Positions 18,927 to 26,693 of a DNA stretch of 64,000 nucleotides are shown one piece after another (positions within the stretch are counted from its first letter, which is position 1; each line of letters starts with the position of its first letter). Below the pieces are notes generated by a model. The model made no database searches and had not been told where the DNA came from. It saw nothing but the letters and a program-made list of their open reading frames with translations. A program made the translations under genes and the position numbers. The stretch spans positions 682,001 through 746,000 of the forward strand of contig OZ253559.1 of assembly GCA_965262785.1 (NCBI GenBank), read 5' to 3'. Origin of the DNA: G965218495 sp965262785. Its GTDB lineage: Bacteria > Bacteroidota > Rhodothermia > Rhodothermales > Bin80.

Positions 18927-19895
18927 ATGGAAAAGGTCACGCTCGGAAAGTCGCCGGTCGCCGTCAGCGCGCTCTGCTATGGCACGGATCTGATCGGGAG
19001 CCGCATCAATGAGAAAGACTCTCATGCGCTCCTGGACGTATTTGCGGATCATGGCGGCTCCTTCATCGATACCGGCAATTTCTATGCAAGCTGGTATCCC
19101 GGATGTGTCGGGGGCGAAAGCGAAGCCACCATCGGGCGATGGATGGCGGCGCGTGGCAACCGAAATGAGATAGCGATATCGACCAAGCTAGGCTTTGACT
19201 ACCCCGGGTGTGACGGCGGCCTGACCGCCTCCGAAATTACCGGCGAGTGCGAAAAAAGCCTAAAGCGCCTTCAGACCGACCGCATTGATGTCTATTACGC
19301 CCACCGCGACGACTTCGACACACCCGTCGAAGAATCCATGGAAGCGTTTCATCGCCTCGTGCAGGCGGGCAAGGTGCGCGTGCTCGGAGCGAGCAACCTC
19401 TGGCTTTGGCGGGTGGCGGAAGCGAACATGCTGAGCAGCCTGAAGGGGCTTACGCCCTATAGCGTGGTAGAGCAGCGCTACACATATTTCAGGCCGCGGC
19501 ACGGCGCCGACTTCGGACCGCAGATCTTCATCACCGACGACATGAAACGCTACTGCGCGTTTCACGGGGTGACGCTGATTGCGTATTCGATCCTGCTCCA
19601 GGGCGCGTACACCCGCACTGACAAGCCGGTCCCCGCCCAATTCGCGGGCCCCGAAACAGACGAACGCACGGTCGCCCTGAAGGCCGTGGCAGACCAGACA
19701 GGCGCTACCCTGAACCAGGTCATCATAGCGTGGATGCGCCAGAGCGATCCGCCGGTGCTTCCGATCATCGCCGGAAGCAGCAAGAATCAGGTCATGGAAA
19801 ACATCGGCGCCCTCAGCGTGACATTGTCAAAAGAACAGATGGAGCACCTCACCAGAGCCGGTGATCCTGATATCAAAAAGGCTTGGCTCCGCTAG
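18927..19895 (+). CDS. Aldo/keto reductase
   Basis: 322 residues from ATG 18927. The frame is open further upstream, but that would overlap the transporter. Family features: LCYGTDLIGSRINEKDS, FIDTGNFYASWYPG with the Asp and Tyr of the catalytic tetrad, AISTKLGFDYPG with the Lys, RLQTDRIDVYYAHRDD with the His, and the C-terminal nucleotide-binding region IIAGSSKNQVMENIGA. Family members reduce aldehydes or ketones of sugars, or run in reverse, with NADP(H). The gene sits directly after the transporter and 31 bp before the VCBS-DUF1080 gene, probably in the same operon. Substrate unknown; a keto-sugar is a reasonable guess from context. Confidence 0.85.
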   Translation: MEKVTLGKSPVAVSALCYGTDLIGSRINEKDSHALLDVFADHGGSFIDTGNFYASWYPGCVGGESEATIGRWMAARGNRNEIAISTKLGFDYPGCDGGLTASEITGECEKSLKRLQTDRIDVYYAHRDDFDTPVEESMEAFHRLVQAGKVRVLGASNLWLWRVAEANMLSSLKGLTPYSVVEQRYTYFRPRHGADFGPQIFITDDMKRYCAFHGVTLIAYSILLQGAYTRTDKPVPAQFAGPETDERTVALKAVADQTGATLNQVIIAWMRQSDPPVLPIIAGSSKNQVMENIGALSVTLSKEQMEHLTRAGDPDIKKAWLR

Positions 19896-19913
19896 GTTTT
19901 TTCAAGAAGCTAC

Positions 19914-19920
19914 AAGGAGG
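19914..19920 (+). promoter_or_regulatory. Strong Shine-Dalgarno site
   Basis: AAGGAGG lies 6 bases before ATG 19927. It settles the start of the VCBS-DUF1080 protein, because the longer frame beginning at 19861 would overlap the aldo/keto reductase and hide the signal peptide. Confidence 0.75.
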
Positions 19921-19926
19921 ATTCCC

Positions 19927-22545
19927 ATGTACAGATTCACAGGCCTACTAGCGATGCTGCTGCTCGCGGCACCGGTACAGTCCCAGGAAGTCATATTCAT
20001 CCCCGTCAAGATTGACGGACCCGCTCACAACCCGCTCCAGAACAGCTACTGGTTCGGCCCATTCTCCGAAACCGCCTCCGTTGCCGACTTGGATAATGAT
20101 GGCGACTATGATATCGCCGCGGGACGCAACTGGTACGAAGCACCGTTGTGGCTCAAGCACGAGCGCTACCGGTCCGGGGCAGAGCCGAATGGCCCGGAAA
20201 CCGAATCTAATAGCGAGTTCGCACTAGATGTGGACTTCGATGGATGGGAAGACATTGTAAGCTCCGGCTGGATGTTCATGAAAGGAGCATACTGGTATCG
20301 CAACCCAGGACGGGCCCTAGAACCCGGTGAACAATGGGAGTCGCACAAGATCCACCAAGCCTTCAACATGGAAGGAGTTATCCACGGCGACATCGATGGC
20401 GACGGCGATGAGGACATCCTCGTCAACCATTGGAGCCTGGTTGGAGGGCAAGGCATGACATGGCTCGAACATACCGGCACAGCACCCTACTGGGTTGAAC
20501 ACATTGTCGGCACGGACGGTGATACGCACGGCAACGGGCTAGGCGATATCAACATGGACGGCCGCATGGACATAATCACGGGGCAGGGCTGGTACGAGCA
20601 GCCGGACGACCCGCGCGGCCCGTGGCCATTTCATGCTGACTGGGACTTCAAGAGCGCGCAGTCGGAAGCGGCCGGTGCCACGGCTCACCCGGATCTCATC
20701 TACGACGTTAATGAAGACGGCCTTAATGACGTTATCATCGGATCGGCCCACGCCTATGGCCTAGCCTGGTATGAGCAGCACTTGGATTCCGAAGGCGATC
20801 GCTCCTTTGAGCGCCACTGGATAGAAACAGACCACAGCGTGTTTCATACGCTGGCCCTGGGCGACCTCAATGGCGATGGCAAAGATGACCTGATTGCAGG
20901 CAAGCGGCTCTTCGCACACTACGGCGGTGATGTAGGCGTCGGTGATCCTTCCTTCGTGTTCTGGTACGACATCAGTGGCGGAGAATTCAAGCGACACATC
21001 CTTTCCTACAACCATGTCCCGTATTACCCCGACGAAGGTGGTGTAAGTCCGCCACCAAACAACGTGGTGGGTGTCGGCATGAAGATCAATGTCAAAGACA
21101 TGGACAACGACGGGCGCATGGACGTTGTCCTTGCAGGCAAGACAGGCCTGTACGTGTTCTACAACCAGGGAAATCCGCCGAAGCCGAAGTACGCCAACGC
21201 GCTCCCGCCACGCTATTCGTACCCCACGTGGCGCGAGTGGCCTCGGTACAGGACGCTGTTTAACGGAAAGGACTTTACAGGCTGGAAGGTGCCCGATGGC
21301 GATGGCAGCCATTGGAAGGTCATGGACTACATGATTGACTACGATGCGCGTTCCGAAGCCGAAGACAAGAACCTCTGGTCAGAAGAGGAATTTGGCGACT
21401 TTCAGCTGCATGTTGATTGGCGCTTCAAGGGAGCCAGTGGCATGTTTGCCATGCCTACGATCCTGCCTGACGGGTCTTACAAGACCGACGAGGATGGCAA
21501 ACCAATCAGCGAACTTACTCCGAACTCGGATTCAGGCATTTTTCTGCGTGGAACCACACAGCAAGTGAACATCTGGAACTGGGGCATCGGATCCGGCGAG
21601 CTTTGGGGCGTGCGCACCAACCCCGATGCCACTGCTGAGCAACGCGCAGCCGCTGTTCCCAAGATGCGAGCAGACAACGCCATGGGAGAATGGAATTCGA
21701 TGGATGTCACGCTGATCGGCAACCGCATCTCGGTCATGCTGAACGGGCACTGGGTGATTGAAGACGCCGAGATTCCCGGCCTGCCCGAGCGCGGCCCCAT
21801 AGCGCTGCAGCATCACGGCGGTTGGGACGAGGAAGCCGGTGCGCTTAACCCAACCTCCAGCAATATTCAGTTCCGCAACATCTGGGTCCGCGACTTGGAT
21901 GGCCCCATGGCCACCGAGGACCCATCCGAAACCGCCGAGGGGTGGGAAATGCTCTTTAACGGGGAAGACCTCAGCGGATGGATTGCGGGCGAAAACAACA
22001 AGTTCGTCGTTGAAAACGGCGAGCTGACTGTCAAACGCGAAAACCCCGACGGCCAAGAACACAACTTGGACTACCTCTGGACGCAGGATCGATACGGAGA
22101 CTTCATTCTGGAACTGGATGTCAAAGTTATTGATGGCACCAACAGTGGTGTCTTCTTCCGAACCGATGACATCATGGACCCGGTTTACACAGGACTTGAA
22201 GTCCAGGTGACGAGTTCATACGACCTCCCTTATACTTCGCGGACGCGCAGCGCCGGTGCGCTTTATGACCTTTTGGCACCCACCAAGAATGCGGTCAACC
22301 AGCCTGGAGAGTGGAATACATATCGACTAACTTGTCGTGGCGGCCGAATACAGGTAACGGTCAATGGTAAAGATGTCGTTGACATGGACATAGCCCAATG
22401 GCGCACGCCGCACGAAAACCCCGATGGTTCATGGAACAAGTTTCCTACACCTGGCGCGGCTTTTGCGCGGGAAGGCCACATCGGACTGCAGGACCACGGG
22501 CAGCCCGTTTGGTACCGGAACATTCGTGTTAAGCGCCTCGACTAG
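19927..22545 (+). CDS. Secreted VCBS/FG-GAP protein with two DUF1080 (3-keto-glycoside hydrolase-like) domains
   Basis: 872 residues. The signal peptide ends near AAPVQSQ (residue 20). Residues 35-430 hold repeated D-x-D/N-x-D-G-x-x-D calcium loops of a VCBS/FG-GAP propeller: DLDNDGDYDIAAG, DIDGDGDEDIL, DINMDGRMDIITG, DVNEDGLNDVIIG, DLNGDGKDDLIAG, DMDNDGRMDVVLAG. Two DUF1080 domains follow: residues about 440-655 (LFNGKDFTGWKVPDG to IQFRNIWVRDL) and about 672-872 (LFNGEDLSGWIAGE to VWYRNIRVKRL). DUF1080 is a concanavalin-like fold; characterised members cleave 3-keto-glycosides. The double domain plus propeller suggests an extracellular or periplasmic glycan-binding enzyme. Its neighbour 6 bp downstream is the ThuA-dehydrogenase fusion. 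Confidence 0.85.
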   Translation: MYRFTGLLAMLLLAAPVQSQEVIFIPVKIDGPAHNPLQNSYWFGPFSETASVADLDNDGDYDIAAGRNWYEAPLWLKHERYRSGAEPNGPETESNSEFALDVDFDGWEDIVSSGWMFMKGAYWYRNPGRALEPGEQWESHKIHQAFNMEGVIHGDIDGDGDEDILVNHWSLVGGQGMTWLEHTGTAPYWVEHIVGTDGDTHGNGLGDINMDGRMDIITGQGWYEQPDDPRGPWPFHADWDFKSAQSEAAGATAHPDLIYDVNEDGLNDVIIGSAHAYGLAWYEQHLDSEGDRSFERHWIETDHSVFHTLALGDLNGDGKDDLIAGKRLFAHYGGDVGVGDPSFVFWYDISGGEFKRHILSYNHVPYYPDEGGVSPPPNNVVGVGMKINVKDMDNDGRMDVVLAGKTGLYVFYNQGNPPKPKYANALPPRYSYPTWREWPRYRTLFNGKDFTGWKVPDGDGSHWKVMDYMIDYDARSEAEDKNLWSEEEFGDFQLHVDWRFKGASGMFAMPTILPDGSYKTDEDGKPISELTPNSDSGIFLRGTTQQVNIWNWGIGSGELWGVRTNPDATAEQRAAAVPKMRADNAMGEWNSMDVTLIGNRISVMLNGHWVIEDAEIPGLPERGPIALQHHGGWDEEAGALNPTSSNIQFRNIWVRDLDGPMATEDPSETAEGWEMLFNGEDLSGWIAGENNKFVVENGELTVKRENPDGQEHNLDYLWTQDRYGDFILELDVKVIDGTNSGVFFRTDDIMDPVYTGLEVQVTSSYDLPYTSRTRSAGALYDLLAPTKNAVNQPGEWNTYRLTCRGGRIQVTVNGKDVVDMDIAQWRTPHENPDGSWNKFPTPGAAFAREGHIGLQDHGQPVWYRNIRVKRLD

Positions 22546-22551
22546 CCCTCC

Positions 22552-25398
22552 ATGAGATCAACATTTTTCGCGCTCGCCTGCCTGCTTGCATGTTTTCAGG
22601 CCTCTGCACAGCCGACCGGTGAGTACAACGTTCTGGTCTTTTCCAGGACGGAGGGGTTTAGACACAATTCCATAGGGCCGGCCATAGAAGCACTGCAAGC
22701 GCTTGGCCGGGAGCACAGCTTCAACGTTGTCGCTACGGAAGACGCAGCGATGTTTGCAACGCCGTTCCTGATCGGCATTGAGGCCGTTGTGTTCCTCAAC
22801 ACTACGCTTGACGTTCTGGACAGCCTACAGCAGCAGGCGTTTCAGTCATATATCAGGCAAGGCGGCGGATTCGTAGGTATCCATGCCGCCGCAGACACCG
22901 AATACGACTGGCCATGGTACGGAGAGCTTGTCGGCGCTTACTTCGACAGCCACCCAGCTGTACAGGCCGCAGATGTCCTCGTGACTGATCGCAGCCACCC
23001 CGCTACGGCATCGCTTCCGCTGCGTTGGCACCACACCGACGAGTGGTACAACTACAGCATTAATCCGCGTGCCAACGTTCACGTCGTAGCGGTAGTTGAC
23101 GAGAAGTCCTACAATGGCGGCACGATGGGCCACGACCATCCCATCGCCTGGGCACATGAGTTTGAAGGTGGGCGTGCGTTCTACACGGGACTGGGTCACA
23201 CGGCCGAAAGCTATGGCGACCCCCGTATGCAGCGCCACCTCCTGGGCGCCATCGAATGGGCGGCCGGCCGGCAGAATGCCGACGTATGGGCAACAAGAGC
23301 TGCAGCCTTTGATAAAGTTGTGCTCACAGGAGAGCTGACGGACCCGATGGAGATCGACGTTGCCTCCGACGGACGCGTGCTCATTGTCGAGTGGGCTGGG
23401 GCTGTCAAGATCTGGGAGCCTACCACCAACGCCATGCGCGTCATCGGCTGGCTGCCCGTGGAAAAGGACATTGAAGACGGGCTCCTGGGGTTGGCCTTAG
23501 ATCCGAACTTTGACGAGAACCACTGGCTTTACATCTATTACTCACCCGTCTCCGACGGGCCCAAGTTCAATCGTCTGTCGCGCTTTGTGTACGATGGAGA
23601 GATGATGGATATGGACAGCGAGATCGCCGTCCTGGAAATTCCTGTGCAACGCGTGCAGTGCTGCCATTCCGGCGGCTCCGTACAGTTTGACAAGGACGGC
23701 CTACTATACCTTTCAACCGGCGACAACTCGGGTGGACCTCGAGACCACGAAGACCACACGCGCCGCCGGAACGCAGACCAGGGCCGAACCAGCGCCAACA
23801 CCAACGACCTGCGCGGAAAGATCCTGCGCATAAGGCCTGAGCCCGACGGCACGTACTCGATCCCGGAGGGTAACCTGTTTCAGGCGGACTCCTTGCACCG
23901 CGGTGAAATATGGTCAATGGGCCATCGGAATCCCTTTAGGATATCGATAGACGACAGCACGGGTTGGGTGTATTGGGGGGACGTAGGACCTGGCACGCCC
24001 GGGGGATGGGATGAATTCAACCAAGCTCAAATGCCGGGTTACTACGGGTGGCCCTTTTACACGGGGTACAATGACGTCTTCCCTGACTACTATGCGTACG
24101 GCGTAGAGGCGCTCGCGCCTGATCCTTCGGCGCCGCTGAACCTGTCCACCTTCAATACGGGGGCCCAGCAGCTACCGGCTGCGCAGCCTGCATGGATTCG
24201 GTATTCCTACGGCACCTCTGACGAATACCCTGAGCTGGGAGCTGGCGGCCTAAACCCTATGGCGGGCCCCACATTCCACTACGATGCCGAATCTGCCTAC
24301 TCCACTGCCTTGCCCAGCTCCTACGACAACAAAGTGATGATCTACGAGTGGATGCGTAATTGGGTGCAGGTCGTCACACTGGACACCGATGGAAGCGTAC
24401 TCAATATTGACCCATTCCTGGCGGGCTTTGACTTCATAAGGCCGATGGATATTGAAGTCGGGCCGCACGGGCGGCTGTATTTGGTCGAGTGGGGAGATGA
24501 GTTTTGGGGAAGCAATGCCAACGCCCAACTAGTGCGCTTGGACTACCATGGAGGGCTCAGCCGTCCTGCCATTCCCATGATTGCCCGCCGCGCAATGCAA
24601 GGTGCAGTCGAGATAGCATGGCCGCTGGACGGTGGCATCTTTGATTTCGAAGCAAGAGTCCCATTCGAGATTTCAATCAGCGATCAAGCTATTGCTGACG
24701 AAACTGTCGTGCGTACGTTTACAGGCTTCGATACAGCGCCGTACCCATTAGATTCATTCAACGGCACGCGGGGCAGCTTTTTGATCACGCATAAGTACAC
24801 CCACTCACCTGATGTCCACTACGTAGACCGCTTTGCGGCGGTGGAGGCTTGCCTACTGGGCGTTTGTCACCGCATTCGGCTTCAGCCCCGCACCAAAGAG
24901 GCGGAACATACTTCCGGTGGCACGAATGCCACGCGCAAAACCTATTCCGCCCGCCCCGCAAGTGAACACTGGGGTAGGACGGCCCTGACGGTGATGCAGG
25001 TCCATGCGGCCTCGGTTTTGGAGTATGGCCCTGTTAACCTGCGCGGAATAGACTCGCTTACGGTTCGCTTCAGGGCGACTGCGCCGGGCACCATACGCCT
25101 GCGGCGACACAGAACTACGCCGCTCGTTCAACTGGCGGTTGGCCCGGAGGCCGGCAGGCCTGTACTGCCACACCAGGCAGACTACCTTGCCAGTGTACCG
25201 CAGGGTGCGGCCGGGCTCAGCCTGCTTGAGGAGGGATCATATGACCGATGGCGCGAAATCACCGTGCCGGTCGAAGATCCTGGTGATACCTTTACGTTGG
25301 TCGTGGACTTCGAGGCCGAGGCCGAAGAGACGTTTTTGGAGTTAGACTGGATCCGTTTTCACGGTGAAGGCGTTCTTGACCTCCCCTCACAATTCTAG
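22552..25398 (+). CDS. Secreted fusion: ThuA-like domain, glucose/sorbosone dehydrogenase propeller, C-terminal carbohydrate-binding-like domain
   Basis: 948 residues with a signal peptide (FFALACLLACFQASAQ). Residues 25-240 form a ThuA domain: VLVFSRTEGFRHNSI, GGGFVGIHAAADTEYDWPWY, WHHTDEWYNY, DHPIAWAHEFEGGRAFYTGL. Residues about 256-663 match the PQQ-type glucose/sorbosone dehydrogenase propeller: DPMEIDVASDGRVLIVEW, GLLGLALDPNFDENHWLYIYY, CCHSGGSVQFDKDG, LRGKILRIRPEPDG, MGHRNPFRISID. Residues about 785-945 contain TRKTYSARPASEHWG and a beta-rich end like CBM6-type modules. ThuA is linked to keto-disaccharide metabolism in rhizobia. The fusion suggests oxidation of an extracellular sugar. 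Start 6 bp after the DUF1080 gene; the isomerase follows 6 bp later. Confidence 0.85.
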   Translation: MRSTFFALACLLACFQASAQPTGEYNVLVFSRTEGFRHNSIGPAIEALQALGREHSFNVVATEDAAMFATPFLIGIEAVVFLNTTLDVLDSLQQQAFQSYIRQGGGFVGIHAAADTEYDWPWYGELVGAYFDSHPAVQAADVLVTDRSHPATASLPLRWHHTDEWYNYSINPRANVHVVAVVDEKSYNGGTMGHDHPIAWAHEFEGGRAFYTGLGHTAESYGDPRMQRHLLGAIEWAAGRQNADVWATRAAAFDKVVLTGELTDPMEIDVASDGRVLIVEWAGAVKIWEPTTNAMRVIGWLPVEKDIEDGLLGLALDPNFDENHWLYIYYSPVSDGPKFNRLSRFVYDGEMMDMDSEIAVLEIPVQRVQCCHSGGSVQFDKDGLLYLSTGDNSGGPRDHEDHTRRRNADQGRTSANTNDLRGKILRIRPEPDGTYSIPEGNLFQADSLHRGEIWSMGHRNPFRISIDDSTGWVYWGDVGPGTPGGWDEFNQAQMPGYYGWPFYTGYNDVFPDYYAYGVEALAPDPSAPLNLSTFNTGAQQLPAAQPAWIRYSYGTSDEYPELGAGGLNPMAGPTFHYDAESAYSTALPSSYDNKVMIYEWMRNWVQVVTLDTDGSVLNIDPFLAGFDFIRPMDIEVGPHGRLYLVEWGDEFWGSNANAQLVRLDYHGGLSRPAIPMIARRAMQGAVEIAWPLDGGIFDFEARVPFEISISDQAIADETVVRTFTGFDTAPYPLDSFNGTRGSFLITHKYTHSPDVHYVDRFAAVEACLLGVCHRIRLQPRTKEAEHTSGGTNATRKTYSARPASEHWGRTALTVMQVHAASVLEYGPVNLRGIDSLTVRFRATAPGTIRLRRHRTTPLVQLAVGPEAGRPVLPHQADYLASVPQGAAGLSLLEEGSYDRWREITVPVEDPGDTFTLVVDFEAEAEETFLELDWIRFHGEGVLDLPSQF

Positions 25399-25404
25399 CG
25401 TTTC

Positions 25405-26313
25405 ATGAACCTCACTTTGACCCGTCGTGGCTTTCTGCAGACTTCAGCCTTGGCCACCGTTGGCCTGAGCCTTTCCGGGCGCTCGCTGGCACGGCCGCGC
25501 TCCCCATTCAAAATCTCCCTTGCCCAGTGGTCATTGAACCGCTCATTGTTTGCCGGGAAGATTGACAACCTGGACTTTGCCAAAGTTGCCACGGACAACG
25601 GGATATACGGCCTAGAGTACGTGAACCAGTTCTTTATGGACAAGGCAGAAGACAAGAGCTATCTGGCCGAGATGAAGGCCCGGGCCGAAGACACAGGGGC
25701 CGAAAGTCTGCTCATTATGTGTGATCGTGAAGGCCGCCTCGGCGACCCCGACGCGGCAATGCGCAAAGAGTCTGTAGAGCGGCACTACAAGTGGATCACA
25801 GCCGCCAAGTTCTTAGGCTGCCACTCTATTCGCGTCAACGGCTACAGCGATGGTTCCGCCGAGGAGCAGATGAAGCTCGTGGCGGACGGGCTGCATCAGC
25901 TATGCCTGTTTGGTGACGAGTACGGACTAAACGTGATCATTGAAAATCACGGCGGCTATTCCAGTAATGGAAAGTGGCTGGCCAGCACAATTAAGATGGC
26001 AGATCACGCCAGGGCCGGAACGCTACCGGACTTCGGAAATTTCCGGATCAGCGAAAAGGAGACGTACGACTCGTACCGGGGCGTTGAGGAGCTGATGCCA
26101 TACGCAAAAGGCGTGAGTGTAAAGCCTACCGTATTTGACGACCACGGAGATTCGCACCCTCTCGACTACATGCGCATGATGCGAATCGTCCTAGACGCAG
26201 GCTGGAGTGGATACTGCGGCATTGAGCATGGACCTGCGGACCACGAGGTAGGAGGTATCTTGGAGGTCAAGGCCGCATTGGAGGGCGTTCGCGAGAAGTT
26301 GGCGGAGGAATAG
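25405..26313 (+). CDS. Tat-exported sugar phosphate isomerase/epimerase-like TIM barrel protein
   Basis: 302 residues beginning with a twin-arginine leader (MNLTLTRRGFLQTSALATVG, then LSLSGRSLA). The mature barrel shows FKISLAQWSLNRSLFAG, NGIYGLEYVNQFFMD, CHSIRVNGYSDGSA, LNVIIENHGGYSSNG, LPDFGNFRIS, GVSVKPTVFDDHG, YCGIEHGPA, the ordered acidic and His ligands of the AP-endonuclease-2 fold. It starts 6 bp after the ThuA-dehydrogenase fusion and closes the second sugar operon. It is a distant relative of the Tat barrel at 12206. An action on keto-sugars released by the DUF1080 neighbours is inferred. Confidence 0.82.
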   Translation: MNLTLTRRGFLQTSALATVGLSLSGRSLARPRSPFKISLAQWSLNRSLFAGKIDNLDFAKVATDNGIYGLEYVNQFFMDKAEDKSYLAEMKARAEDTGAESLLIMCDREGRLGDPDAAMRKESVERHYKWITAAKFLGCHSIRVNGYSDGSAEEQMKLVADGLHQLCLFGDEYGLNVIIENHGGYSSNGKWLASTIKMADHARAGTLPDFGNFRISEKETYDSYRGVEELMPYAKGVSVKPTVFDDHGDSHPLDYMRMMRIVLDAGWSGYCGIEHGPADHEVGGILEVKAALEGVREKLAEE

Positions 26314-26693
26314 TAGCCCCTTGATACTCCATTGCGGCCTTAATTGCGTAAAGTCCGTATTTCTATTAAGCCAGAAGGCAAGTGAAACATACCCCGATCC
26401 GTAAGAATGTGAGGATTCACGGGACGCTTGCTGCCCTTTAATTGTGCGAGCTGGGTGTGACGTTATTGGCCACCCTTCTCTTCGGTGCGACTTCCTACCC
26501 ACCGCCGGTTCGCCGGACTTGCATAGTAGCAGTGCGAGCAATTCATCTGCGAGACTCGTAGTGGTGAATTCCAGGCGCCATCAAGGATTTGGCATTGTAG
26601 TGGAAAACGGAATTTGAATGCCTGCACAAGTGGTGCTTGGACTGACCGCCGTGCACGTGCATGTCCTTCTCCATGTAATGAGGTACCTGCTCG
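26314..26693. other. Region between the sugar operon and cas3
   Basis: 380 bp, more AT-rich than the flanks, with no supported gene. It should carry the end of the sugar transcript and the promoter of cas3. No clear terminator hairpin or promoter boxes could be chosen by eye. Confidence 0.4.
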
